This document shows, piece after piece, positions 12,680-24,800 of a stretch of 64,000 bases of DNA. Positions within the stretch are counted from its first letter, which is position 1. The number at the start of each line of letters is the position of its first letter. Location: the NCBI GenBank assembly GCA_026545225.1, contig CM048849.1:30018336-30082335 (forward strand), written 5' to 3'. Both the position numbers and the translations under genes were made by a program. A model generated the notes under the pieces. That model saw only the letters and a list, made by a program, of their open reading frames with translations. It was not told the DNA's origin and did not search any database. Source of the stretch: Cornus controversa (Eukaryota > Streptophyta > Magnoliopsida > Cornales > Cornaceae).

Positions 12680-13749
12680 ATCAGTTAGAACACCATATAG
12701 TACAGGTAAGTATGGTGAGGTCACTCTGCACTTTTTATTTTGCGAGCCTATTTTGAAAAACTAGGATAAATGAAAAATTAGGGTTTTTCAAAGTAGGACC
12801 GGTCCCTAATATTTAGGACCGGTCCAACTTGTCTCTACAGTTTGGTTTCTACAGGTTTTTACAAAGTCCTACTGGTCCTATTTATTTGGCACCGGTCCCA
12901 CTTAGCCTGTTCCAAATAGGAAACAAATTTTGACGAAAATTCTGATTCCTATTGGGTTTGAAACTTCTAAGAGAGTTTTATTTTGGTATTTAACTTCTTT
13001 TCCAAGTACAATTACGACTTCCTTGCCTATATATATGTATCTATATTTTCTCTAAAAGTGTGTGAAGAAAAAGCCTGGAAAAATATTTTTAGAGAGAGAA
13101 AGTATATACAGTATAATTAGGGCTATATAATTTTAAGAACACATATCCATACTTCATGAGTGATATTTAGGATGGTGTTATACTTCTGATTAGCTGCACA
13201 GAGACTGCATCAAATCTATTTGCTAATTAGAACATTAGATTGATGGTTCATAACTTGCTTGCTTGTTGAGGAAGAAAGATGACCAGATTGCACTATGAAG
13301 GGAACAAGATACTTGCTGAGGATTTATGTTCTTCTAGCAACCTTTCTGTGAGGATCGTGACGTTAGCCGTAAGTCTACAGTAGTTAGACGTGTTGTCGCA
13401 ATCATAAGCCTAAGGTATTCCGCATCAGATTCTCGACAGAGTGAAAAGGAGTATGAGTCTGAGACAGAGTCTGCTGTACTTTGCTTCATCATAATGAATT
13501 GGTTTCCTGAGGCGTTCTGCCTCCCTCCGTGGTTTTTCCTGCGTTGGGTTTCCACATATATCTGGTTCATTCTTTTCTTTACTTGCACTTTATTTATTTA
13601 CTTGCTTTGTGAGATTGCTTAGAATTTTAATTGGACTTAAAAATTGAATTAATAAAAATTAAACAAATGAGCAAGTGATCCTATTTACCCCCCTCTAGAT
13701 TTTAAATTACTTTTCGCAACTGCTTCCGCACCGCACAACTCACAACTAG

Positions 13750-14362
13750 AACATGATAGAAGTTAAAAATGTTCTGCCAATGCAACATATAATTCCTTAA
13801 CAAAAATTGGTACGTTTTATTTTTTTGGTTAATTTCAAATGGGTAGGTAAATTTAAGTTAAAAAAAAGGGCAATGGCTACCAATTTATAGTAGAAAGGTA
13901 TTTGTAATTTAAATAGGACCGATGCAATTCATATTATTAATTGTTTTTCCTATGACAAAATGTTGTCCTTCAAATGATATCAAGGCAACTCCATGCATGC
14001 ATATATATATATATATATGTAATAGCATAATTATCAACATATATTTGTGTATGTTTGTTATTATGGTGCACAGTGAATTAATTAGTTCATCCTGCCATAG
14101 TAGTATTAGGAGGTTATTCCATTGTTACACATTGAGGCCCATGACAATAGTTGAAGGAGAAATTATCATGGAAGTACATGAATATAGTGAAAAAAATAAG
14201 ATACATAGGGTAGGGTATGATCTCTCCTCTTGAAAAAGAAAGTTGAGAGTTGGAGTCCACAAAAAACATGTTGTGAATAATGATTGTGTGTTTGCTTTAG
14301 TTTGTCTTTTTATTTATATATTTTTTAAAAAAAGTAAAAGCTTTTTTTGAGGTTTTCTAATG
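13750..14362. other. Intergenic, no gene seen
   Basis: AT-rich, with a short TA repeat near 13998. The only open frame (13922-14233) has no recognisable domain and runs through the TA repeat, so it is not called. Confidence 0.6.
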
Positions 14363-14371
14363 AAAATATTA

Positions 14372-15235
14372 GGGTTAAATTCATTGATCTCTCCCAAAGT
14401 TTGGTCAAATTATACTCGAAGAGATCGTTTGGTCTTTATTTTTTTGACCTCCCCTAAATCAATTTTTCTGGTGGCTGAAATAAATTTTAAGAGTGAAAAG
14501 ATAATTTTGTCCTTACATTATAATATTATATTATATTTCAAATAGGGTAAAATACAATTACATCTCCTGAGATTTTCCATAATTGCATTGACCTCTCCTA
14601 TAATGAATTGAAATAATATTTTAGAATGATTTTACCATTATACACCTAAATAATCTAATAATAAAAAAATAAAAAAAATCTGATTTCTAAAATGATATGT
14701 ATGTTTTCACCCACACGACACCACTAGCCCGGTCGTTTTCATCAACTCGTACATGTGACTCACGACAAAACTCAATCCACATATTCGATCTTATGTATGT
14801 GTTTGTATATATATCACTGTGATCGAATATATTTGAAAATAATTTTTATAATAGAATTTTTGGTGATTCATCAGATATATAAGGAGCAATATGAAAGATC
14901 AATTGTGGTCATGGGTGGTAACAGTGGTGGTGTAACATGTGTAGAAAAGAAGACAGGAAAGAAAGTATAATGTGGGGAAAATGTCATTTTTTAAATTAAT
15001 TTTTTTTCTAGGGATCTCTGTTCAATTACAGCAAACCTCAAGGAATGTCATTGTATTTTATTTATTTAAAATATAATTTTATATTATAATGCAAGGGCAA
15101 AATTATTGTTTCACTATTAAAATTTATTCCGGCCACTCAAAAAATGAATTTAGAAAAAGTGAAAGTAATAAAGGTCATTCAGTAATTTTGAGTATAATTT
15201 GATCAAATTTAAGAAGAGTTCAGTGAATTTAACCC
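14372..15235. mobile_element. Long-TIR foldback element 1 (Mutator-like MITE)
   Basis: Inverted termini: left GGGTTAAATTCATTGATCTC, right end the complement of GGGTTAAATTCACTGAACTC. The complementarity continues inward for about 250 bp (for example TTTGGTCAAATTATACTC and GGGTAAAATACAATTACAT pair with the right arm). Flanks AAAATATTA (14363-14371) and ATAATATTA (15236-15244) agree at 8 of 9 positions, fitting a 9-bp Mutator-type target duplication. No transposase is encoded. Confidence 0.8.
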
Positions 15236-15244
15236 ATAATATTA

Positions 15245-15700
15245 TACTATATACGAAAAATGCCTTTAAAAATAACAAAATGACACAACTGGATAATGTG
15301 ATATGCTGACCAAAGTCCAAATAGGGAATGTGAGATAGTGGCCACACCCCTCTCTCACGTTTGGTAATCTGACTTTTTGTCTCCAAATTTTTATCCCATA
15401 TAAAAAGAGAGAACTAATTAATATTCATTTGCAGTTCTACCCATACACATCCTTAAATACATCAGTGTCGAATCTCGATTCCATTGGTAACTGGTACATT
15501 AATTAAGGATCGATCCATATTCCTCACCAACAAGAGTCCTGCAACTTCTAACCCATATCAGATTGGATTCTTGTGGTGTTGTTATTGTCTGATTGATCTG
15601 TATCACTAGACCCTGCCACGGGCATTGGCCATACTATATATCTGTGATTGGTCATTATACGTGCTTGTCTGCACCAAAACAAAAAGTTCTTTTAAAAGAT

Positions 15701-15738
<38 letters not shown>

Positions 15739-17490
15739 CGAAATGTCACTCGGGCAAAAAAAAAAAAAAAAAGAAAATTATAATTCAGGTGACATGATAA
15801 CATGCTGCATTTTTATAAGTACTCCTCTAATTATATTTCGAAATGTGTAAGTACTCTTATATGGCAATCTTATTCCACATGATAGCATGATGCATTTTTA
15901 ATTACTCCTCTAATTATAAAGGTGGATCACCTCATTAAACAAATGCTATACTTAATCAATTGCAAATATTTTCTTTATCAATAAGGATTAGTGATAAATC
16001 TTAATTGTATTAGAATAGTCATTTTTAGTTTTAGCATTATAGACTCGTAAGAATTTAATTCTTTATTTCTTTTTTCCAAATAAGACAATGGTATGTCAAA
16101 CTCATGACATTCCAAGATCCCAAATTCACATCAGCCACTCCTTTTCCCTACTACAAACCCAAGCTACAATAATCATTTGATATATCCAACTCAAATTTCA
16201 ACACACTGTGTTTGGAGATCGAGAGATGGCATCCAGGTTGTAAAAGAGAATGGCATTGCGTAGAAAGCTTCATGTTCTCAAAACTCTTACGAACTCCAAA
16301 TTTGTAATACAAAATATATAATTTTTCATTTCATTTTAGCTTATTACTAATGTCTATATATACATATATTCATGATCATTATATTGTTTTTGAGGAGCTT
16401 AAAAGGGGCTCCATCATCCTAGATGCTTTTCTCTATATCTACAAATTGAAACTCAAAGACATCTATTAATAAAAAATTAACAAAAGTGCATTTCGATTAT
16501 GCGAAACCATCATTTCGATTGATCGAGATGCACTTCACACAATCGAAAAGTGCATTTCAATCATGCGAAATGTGTACCCACAGTGTGTTTTAAGAAGGAC
16601 TTATGCATGCTTGTTTTCAATATAGAACACGTGTAATGGCTTGAATTGCTCATGTATACACTTGTACATCATAATAAGGGTGTAAAGGATGCTTTCGCTG
16701 ATCTTGATGTCACAACATAGATTAATGACCATTGTAACATCCGGTAAGGGATTTGATGTGTTGATGTATATGTTAAGACTTCCACTATGTATAATGATCT
16801 CGGTGGTCCGAGTGGGAAATAGGAGTGATGTTGGTAGTAGTCTGTCATGGTTGTTCGGGTCGTGGAGTGACGATCGGGCGATCGTGACACCTCACTATCG
16901 AATTTGGGCTCGGACTGAGAGAGTCCCAGCAGTTTGGATTTGGGGCCGTGACATGCCAGGATCTCCCTCTAGTCTTCCCAGACCTCTCTTCAGTCCAGTG
17001 CATCATCGCCATAAGTATTTGTTCTAGTATCTGCCATTGTTGTGATGTTCATGCTTTTGAAAGAAATCTTCAAACAGTTCCCAAAGACGATGCCAAAGTG
17101 TATGTGCAAAAAATCTATTAACTGTGACTGGCCAACAAAAACACTTAATCAAACAATCAAACATTTATTTTCAAAAATTTTGTTATTCAATGCCTCTTAT
17201 TGAGGTATCTACCTTTATTTATACAAAAGAACTCCAAGTTTAATCCCATTAGGATTTGTTTTCAAATTTTCCTTATCTAACAACGTCCTTCTTGGAGTTT
17301 GCTTCCTAGTTAAGGTTTGAAACATTGTGGGTTTGTTGGACGACTTGGGCTTGCAATCTTAATAGAAAATATTTATTCAATTATTAATTGGGCTGCAAAT
17401 CCAATTGATTCATAGGTCGCTGTCGGACTGGATCCTTCATTTCTTTTCAGGCTCTCTATTCAGACATGTCAACATCCTTGTTGGCTAATT
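15245..17490. other. Intergenic, no gene recognised
   Basis: AT-rich sequence with a TA microsatellite at 15703-15737 and a GC-richer patch at 16730-17010 that may be part of an old LTR, though no termini were found. The open frames here (for example 16689-17027) carry no recognisable domain. Confidence 0.55.
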
Positions 17491-17569
17491 GAAGCTTTGG
17501 GACTGCAATTTCTTGTGTTGCTATTGATGGGATTTTTTCTCTCCACAAAGGTGAAAACTGTTCCGATGG

Positions 17570-17703
17570 AGTCGACTAACTGTCCTTCCACTTTGAGAAA
17601 TGAGTTCAGCACCATCCACTTACTTTACATACTAATCACTTTTCTAATATTCATTACCTTGCTCCATGTTCGAATTCTCCAAACTGTTACCCCCACTCTC
17701 TTG
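17570..17703 (+). pseudogene. Relic of LRR receptor-kinase 5' end (signal peptide)
   Basis: The sequence TGTCCTTCCACTTTGAGAAA and the following ATGAGTTCAGCACCATC closely match the start of both receptor-kinase copies (21887 and 38650). It includes a hydrophobic leader translating as YILITFLIFITLLHV. After about 130 bp the similarity stops and no LRR follows. This is a third, mostly deleted member of the local cluster. Confidence 0.75.
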
Positions 17704-17749
17704 TAAAACTAAGTAGCGATTTAAATTTTTTTTCTCAAGAAATAGAAAA

Positions 17750-17945
17750 TTAATTGACTTATTGACTACATGGTGGAAGGATTTTTGTTTTTCAATAAAT
17801 GTTGGTAGTTCTTATAATCAAGAATTGCAAAACATTGGGTTAATCTACAGCCATCTTTTGAGACTTTGGTTGCAGCTAGTGTCCCGACTGCCTTATTTTC
17901 TAGGGCTGTTAATTTTACTCCCATCAACAACGAAGAAGATTGGGT
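17750..17945. repeat. Duplicated block, partner at 20755-21310
   Basis: TATTGACTACATGGTGGAAGG ... AGTTCTTAT ... CGACTGCCTTATTTTCTA ... GTTAATTTTACTCCCATCA recurs near 20763-20823 and 21229-21292, where a 405-bp foldback element interrupts it. This ties the relic at 17.6 kb to the flank of receptor copy 1 as a segmental duplication. Confidence 0.75.
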
Positions 17946-17949
17946 AAGT

Positions 17950-18060
17950 TCTCAGTAGCCTAGTGGATAAGTGCCCATGGTTTGCAACCTGGACGCCTAA
18001 GTTCGATTCCCCTCCCTACTAACTACTAACCCTCTAACATTGCCAAGATAAAAAAAAATA
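17950..18060 (+). mobile_element. tRNA-derived SINE
   Basis: A polymerase III A box (TAGCCTAGTGGATAAG, near 17956) and B box (AGTTCGATTCC, near 18000) stand at tRNA-like spacing. A short unrelated tail and an A-rich end (AAAAAAAAATA) follow. It is not a functional tRNA: no acceptor-stem pairing is evident. Foldback element 2 is inserted in or at its A-tail. Confidence 0.7.
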
Positions 18061-18909
18061 GAGAAAATTAGATTTCAGTGACCAAAATTGAAAAAATATT
18101 GCTATTTAGTGACCTTAAACTCAATAAAAGGTAAATAGTGACCAAATTTAAAAAATAATTGCCAATAAGTGACTATTTAATTTTAAAGCCCAAAATACCC
18201 TTCATTCTGTCCACAAATCCCCATCTTTTCTTCATTTTTTCAAACCCAAATATCAAAAAATTTAAAGAATCCAATGACTTGTATACAATATATGAACATA
18301 TATACATTCTAAAGAAGATATAATTTATATATGTATATATATATTCTTGTATATTAATATCTCATTAACAAAATAACAAAAACAAAAAATTCTAATTTGG
18401 GTGCAATTAATTATTAATAAGAAATATTGGAGGATATGAATAGACTTGGCTAATAAACATATTACCTACTACCTCATATCTTTCTTCTTTTTATATCAGG
18501 TATCCCATAATTAATTCATTTCAAGTTATAACTCTTGCTGTATCTTTAGAGCCCTAAAATATATCAAAGAAAAAAAATTCATATATACACATGCATTAAT
18601 TGTAAGATGAACATATATGTCTAAATATATATATATATAGAGAGAGAGAGATTCTCTCTCTATATATACTTTCTTTTCTAGAATCTTTGTATGTCTTTTG
18701 AAGATTTGATATATAGAATTGAGATTGGAGAAGACGAATAAGGAATTGAGAATTTCTAAATAAAAAAAGAGGGTATTTTGGACATTAAAGTTAAATGGTC
18801 ACTCATTGGCAATTACTTTTCAAGATTGGTCACTATTTAACTTTTATTGAGTTTAAGGTCACTGTAAATCAATTTTTTTTAATTTTGGTCACCAAAATCT
18901 AATTTTCCC
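18061..18909. mobile_element. Long-TIR foldback element 2 (Mutator-like MITE)
   Basis: Left arm GAGAAAATTAGATTTCAGTGACC pairs with the right end, whose complement reads GGGAAAATTAGATTTTGGTG. Pairing continues for about 150 bp (ACTCAATAAAAG, AAATAGTGACCAA, CCAAAATACCC on both arms). Flanks AAAAAAATA (18052-18060) and ATAAAAATA (18910-18918) match at 8 of 9 positions. The interior is AT-rich with no coding capacity. Confidence 0.82.
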
Positions 18910-18919
18910 ATAAAAATAA

Positions 18920-20094
18920 GGGTAAAATGCTCTGACACCTCCTCAGGTTTGCATTTATTGCTTACAGATGATACTTGTGTAAAAATAACTCTCACACCCC
19001 CTCAATTTTGATTTAACTAGCCCTTACACCCCTTTCTACCAAAACTACCCTTCTACGAAATTACAATTTTTTTCTTTTATTTTTCACTCTCTCTCTCTCT
19101 CTCTCTCTTCTTAGCTTTTCTCTCTCTCTGCCTATATTACTTTCTCTCTCCATTGAAGACCCATCCCACTACCATAACCACCATGGATCACCAGCCCTAC
19201 TCCATCTCCATCCTCTATAAACAGCCAGAATATTTAACCACCGATCAAAGACCCACTTCCGGGTCTCTCAACCGAGCACCTCACAATCAATGAAAATGAC
19301 CTAGCCCGTGTCAACCACTGTTCAATGCCGCTGACCATGGCCATTCCGGCCACTGCCGACAACCGCCATCTCTAACGTTACATCTGAATTATCTTTCCTA
19401 TCAAGAAATTATCCATATCCACTGCGGAAGCCATTACCGTCCACACCTTTCTCTCTTTCTTTTCTTACAGTTAAATTAATACTGATAGTACTCGAGACTA
19501 CCACAAATCAGCCACATTAGACAGTTAATTGGTTGGTCAATATCGGATTGAGAAATAAAAGTCAGAGCTTAATCATGTATTGGATCTCGTTAATTCGAGG
19601 GAAGTGAACATATAATTGAAAGATGAGAGCTGTTTTTTTTTTAATTTTTTTTATAAGCTATCAGCAACTTTTTCAAACTCTTTCGCATCAATGTTAATTT
19701 CAAAGAAAAAAGATCTATTGTGTTTATATTAGCAGTTAGCTATTACTTTTGAATTTTCTTCCTAATTATGTTGCGAATGCATATGAAAGTGAAGTTAAAT
19801 AATAATCATGGTGGCCGATACATGTACTTGATGGTGGAGGTTGCTTCACTGTTGATGCTTCTGATGGGTCTTCAATGGAGAGAGAGAGGGATGTAGGCAG
19901 AGAGAGAGAGAGTAGCTAAGAATAAAGAGGGCAAAAGAAAAGAAAAAATTAATTTCAGAGAAGGGTAATTTTGGTAGAAAGGGGTGTAAGGGCTAGTTAA
20001 ATCAAAACTGAGGGGGTGTGAGAGCTGTTTTTGACACAAGTATTATCTATAAGCAATAAATGCAAATCTAAGAGAGTGTCAGAGCATTTTACCC
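18920..20094. mobile_element. Long-TIR foldback element 3 (Mutator-like MITE)
   Basis: Left end GGGTAAAATGCTCTGACACC; the right end is the complement of GGGTAAAATGCTCTGACACT. The arms stay complementary for roughly 250 bp, including GCATTTATTGCTTA, CTAGCCCTTACACCCC, the CT/GA tracts and CCATTGAAGACCCATC. Flanks TAAAAATAA (18911-18919) and TAAAAACAA (20095-20103) agree at 8 of 9 bases. Its left target site overlaps the right target site of element 2, so the two are nested end to end. Confidence 0.85.
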
Positions 20095-20103
20095 TAAAAA
20101 CAA

Positions 20104-20754
20104 AAACAAGGAAGCTTGCTTATTCAGTGCTATCAAACATAACTATAAATTCAATTATCACATAACAATTGTTGTCGCAACAAGTGGATCTCTCCTTCTA
20201 CAAGTCCACGGTGGCGGCCGTTGGACACAAGGGCAGACAATAACTACTTGTTCGGTAGCAAGACATTGGTGGTGTCTTAGAATTGAAGTCGGAAAAAGTA
20301 TTCAATATAGTTAAATATAATACGAGTGGATTGAATTTAAGTTGGGGACAAAGAAATGGTTAACCTTTCAAACTAGCAACGTTTTGACAGTCGTTAATAA
20401 ATTACTGTGGTTTGTTAGAGAAAAATTATTTTATTCTTACCAATATTTTACACAAAAATGGAGTTTGGAGCGAAATACTCGGATGGGACTGAATCCAAGT
20501 AGTTTCTTTAACAAACCAATTAAATAATCCTCGTATCGAAGTAATTGGATTACCAAGAAAATTTGTATTGTGGTACTTGAGGTCCACTTTCACAGTGAAT
20601 GACTTTGTAAGACAAATTTTTTGTTTTGTTTTTGTTTTTAAGGTAAGTTTGAATTGTATTTATAAAAGTCATCTGTACAAGCCCAAAAATGGAAATTCTA
20701 TCAAAGGCAATCCCTGGCCCAGTTAACATTTACGAAACATAGGCTATGAGTAAA
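20104..20754. other. Intergenic, no gene seen
   Basis: AT-rich unique-looking sequence between foldback element 3 and the duplicated block. Short open frames carry no recognisable domain. Confidence 0.5.
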
Positions 20755-20823
20755 TTAATTGAGTTATTGACTGCATGGTGGAAGGGTTTTTTTTTTTTCA
20801 ATACATGGTGAAAGTTCTTACAA

Positions 20824-21228
20824 GGGTAAATTATACTAATTTTTTTTTAAATTTCGTTTATATACACTTATATCTCTTCTTGTTTATAAAATTACACTGA
20901 CATCCTTTAAGATTTGTATTTTTCCAACGCTGACCTCTCCTTTTGTTTGCAAAATTACACCAACTTGTCTTAATGTTTATATTTTTGTAATACTGTGTTT
21001 TTTTTCGTTAAGTTGTCGGTGAATATGATTAATGCAATGAATGTGACTAACGTATATACAAGAACTATTAATTTTTGTGATGTTGCAAGGATATAAGCAT
21101 AATTATACAAGAATCGTTAACGACATCTTCTTGATAGTTTTGACAAAAAAAGTTAGTGTAATTTTACAAATAAGAAGAGTGGTAAGTATATTTTGACGAA
21201 ACTTCAGGGACTTCAGTCTAATTTACCC
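20824..21228. mobile_element. Foldback element 4, 405 bp (MITE)
   Basis: Left end GGGTAAATTATACTAA pairs with the right end (complement GGGTAAATTAGACTGAAG). The inner arms share TTTCGT, CTCTTCTT and AAAATTACACT. Flanks begin TTCTTA on both sides (20815 and 21229), so a 9-bp duplication is only partly preserved. The paralogous block at 17.8 kb carries a single TTCTTATAA at this place, an empty site. Confidence 0.75.
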
Positions 21229-21432
21229 TTCTTATCTTCTACGGTTCCCACTGCCTTATCTTCTACGGTTGTTAATTTCACTCCCATCAGCAAGGAAAAT
21301 GACCTATGTTGTCAGAAGCACATCCCACTGAACCACCAAGTGGGAGATAATCCTCTAATCATTTCTCAATTGATAGAACTTTTCAACAATAAAGCTGTGA
21401 ATGTCACTCCCATCAATTCACAGGAAGGACCA

Positions 21433-21700
21433 GTGGTTTGTAGACTAGCAACAGTAAGACATACATTGCTGGCCTAGAAGTGGATGGATGAAAAAGAGCC
21501 AAAATAGAGGTGGAGAAAATTGTGGTGTCTACAAGCATCATATATATCAATCTTCAGTGTGTAACCCCCACTCTCTCGTGAATGTAAGCATATCTTCTGT
21601 GGTTTGTAGACTAGCAATAGTAAGAACAGTGAAACATAGCCAATAGATGGTGGGGGTAAAATGTGTGGTGTCTACAAGAATCATGCCAATCTTCACTAAC
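21433..21700. repeat. Tandem ~165-bp duplication upstream of receptor copy 1
   Basis: GTGGTTTGTAGACTAGCAA...AGTAAGA ... GTGGTGTCTACAAG..ATCAT occurs at about 21433 and again at about 21599. The second unit leads into the TATA-rich stretch just before the gene, so this is promoter-proximal. Confidence 0.7.
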
Positions 21701-21886
21701 TCTCTTTCTATATATATATATATCATCTCAATCAATTTCAACATTGGCTTGTTCTAGATCAATAATGACTTTTTTCAGTCATTGCAAGGATAGCAGCATG
21801 TTCACGTTATTTAATCTAACTTAATGTTAATGCTTGAACATAAAGAGGAGAGAGAAATCAAAGAAACTGTCCTGCCACTTTCAGAA

Positions 21887-24800
21887 ATGAGTTCAGCACC
21901 ATCTCGCTCACTTTCCAAACTACTCACATTTCTATTATTCATTACCTTCCTCCATGTTACAACACTCCACACTGCAACAGCCAGTAGTAGCTCTGGTGGA
22001 AACAAGACTGATCATCTTGCCTTGTTAGCTTTCAAGTCAGCCATTATTAATTACCCTCAAGGGGTCTTGAGCTCCTGGAATGAGTCCTTCCATTTTTGCC
22101 AGTGGGAAGGTGTTAAATGTGGTCGCTTGCACAAAAGAGTCACAATTTTAGATCTTGGGTCCAAAGGTTTAGTGGGTTCCCTGTCTCCTCATGTCAGAAA
22201 CATGAGGTTCCTTTGGGTGCTAAGGCTCGACAACAACACCCTTCCAGGTGACATCCCTCCTCAACTTGGTCAACTGTTCAGGCTGCAGATATTGTTTCTG
22301 AACTCCAGCAACTTTGAAGGAGAAATTCCAGCCAACCTATCCCACTGCTCCAACCTCACACACCTTCTTGTAAGTGAGAATAAGCTAGTTGGGAAATTTC
22401 CAGAAGAACTTTGCTTCTTCACCAAGATCAATACTCTTTACATTCACAAGAACAATTTAACTAGGGGGATCCCTCATTGCATTGGGAATCTTACTTCTCT
22501 TGAAAATTTATCTGTTGCTATTAATCATGAGGAAGTCTTCCCGATGTCTTGGGTCAACTGAAAAACCTAAGAATAATGGCATTTGCGGGCAATCAACTCT
22601 CTGGTACAATACCTCCTTCCATTTTTAATCTCTCCATGCTTACTCATCTGTCTTTTGCAGTCAATCAACTTCGCGGTAGTCCTCCACCATATTTGGGTAT
22701 GATGCTCCGTCATCTTCAACTGCTTCAATTGTGGGGTAACCAATTTACTAGACCTCTTCCATGCTCAATATCCAATTTTTCAGCACTAGAAACCCTTGAA
22801 ATGCAACGAAATGATTTCAATGGGAAAATAACTATTAATTTCGGAGGTCTTCCGAATCTTGAGACAGTTAGACTACACACCAATAATTTAGGAAGTGGAG
22901 AACCAGATGAAATGAGCTTCATTAGTTCTATGACCAACTGTAGCAATTTGAAAACATTAGTTCTACTTCTTAACCAGCTGAGAGGGGTGTTACCCAAATG
23001 CTGTGGGTAATCTTTCAAGCCAACTTGTTACTCTAGCGCTTGGTGGAAATCTCTTCTAGAAATGAATCAATTCGAAGGCACAATTCCTGCTAACATTGGT
23101 AATCTTGAAAATTTACAAATGTTAGCTCTTAATGAGAACAACTTCTCTGGGAAAATTCCAGATTCTTTCAGAAACATTTCATTGTTGATTAAGCTTTTCT
23201 TGGGGAATAATAGATTAGAGGGAAACATACCCCCTAGTCTTGGAAGTTGTGACAAATTGTTGTTGCTAGATCTTTCTTAGAATAATCTTAACGGTACCAT
23301 ACCTAAAGAACTTTTGAGAGTTTCAGCTCTATCAATTTCACTAAATCTCGGTCATAATCATTTGTCTGGATCCCTCCCGTCGGAGGTTGGAAACCTTAAA
23401 AATTTATTGGAACTTGATATATCCGAGAATAAGTTGTCCGGTGAACTTCCTAGTAGCCTTGGTAGTTGCAATAGCCTCGAAAATCTCTACCTGGAGGGGA
23501 ACTTCTTTAGTGGATCTATTCCGGAATCATTGAGTTCCTTGAGAGGAATTCAAGATTTTCAACTTTCTCACAACAATTTCTCCGAAAAAGTTCCTAGATT
23601 CTTGGAGAAATTTTCCTTGAAGAATCTTAATATGTCATTTAACAATTTCGAGGGTGAGGTACCTATGGATGGAGTTTTCAGAAATGCTAGTGCAATATCA
23701 GTTGTTGGGAATGGTAGGCTTTGTGGGGGCATACATGAACTTCAACTACCCAAATGCAGTTTCAAAGAATCGAAGAAACCAAAAAGGTCTATTGCACTCA
23801 TAATAGTAATCTCGGCACTGTGGACATTACTGGGTGTAACGATGGTGTTGTGTTTCTTGTTTTGTAATTCACTTAAGAAGAGAAGAAAGGGCCAACATTC
23901 TGGGTCACTTTCGAAAGAATTATTCTTGAAAGTGTCTTATGAAAGGCTCCTCAAAGCAACTGATGGGTTTTCTTTAGCAAATTTGATTGGTGTCGGAAGT
24001 TATGGTTCTGTCTATAAAGGAATCCTTGATGAAGATGAAACATCTATTGTTGCAGTCAAAGTATTAAATCTCCAACATCAAGGAGCTTCCAAAAGTTTTA
24101 TAATAGAGTGCGAAGCCTTGAGAAATATTCGACACAGGAATTTGGTAAAGGTCATAACTTCTTGCTCAAGTGTTGATTTTCGTGGTGATGATTTTAAGGC
24201 TCTAGTTTACGAGTTCATGCCCAATGGAAGTCTAGAGAGGTGGTTGAATTCAGATCCAAAAATAGAAAATGGACAGAATGAGATTCAAAGCCTAAACCTT
24301 CTTGAAAGAATAAACATTGCAATCGATGTGGCTTGTGCACTAGAATATCTTCAATATCACTGTCAGACGCCAATCGTTCATTGTGATTTAAAGCCAAGTA
24401 ATGTGTTACTTGATGGTGACATGGTTGCTCGTGTAGGAGATTTTGGGATTGCAAGGTTTCTTCAACTACTTTCAGATCCAAAGCCAAGCAATTCAACTGC
24501 AATAAGAGGAACGGTTGGGTATGTGGCTCCAGGTATGTAATTACAATGCACTATTGTTTGCTTCTTCTTGGGTTACTTCAATGTAGTGTCACTTACGGCA
24601 CCATCACCTCTATCTCTCTACCTCATATCCCGTGTGTGTGTGAATGCCAAATAGTGTATAACTTTTGTTAAACAAAATTTAAGTTGCTTTGAGTTCATAA
24701 ACTCAAATGCTCTCTAATTTTGGAATGTGCGCTATCTAACTTAATTTGTGGTCAATTTGTTTGTCCCTCTCTTTTCTTTTGCAACGGATCAGAGTATGGT

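Larger units (their letters stand above)
8563..13744 (+). mobile_element. Solo LTR (Sirevirus-type family) split by a CACTA element
   Basis: Starts TGTGAGATATAAA and ends CGCACAACTCACA. The flanks carry a perfect 5-bp target duplication ACTAG (8558-8562 and 13745-13749). Without the CACTA insertion it is about 1.2 kb. It is homologous along its length to the LTRs of the element at 40257-47956, including a TATATATATG box near 13028 and the ACCGGT pairs at 12798/12818 and 12871 (mutated)/12891. No internal domain or second LTR remains, so it formed by LTR-LTR recombination. Confidence 0.9.

Noticed and set aside
16730-17010. GC-richer patch as an LTR or gene
   Set aside because: No LTR termini, PBS, PPT or protein motif could be found; left as unclassified.
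17950-18010. Possible tRNA gene (A and B boxes)
   Set aside because: No acceptor or anticodon stem pairing is evident and an A-rich tail follows; it fits a tRNA-derived SINE.
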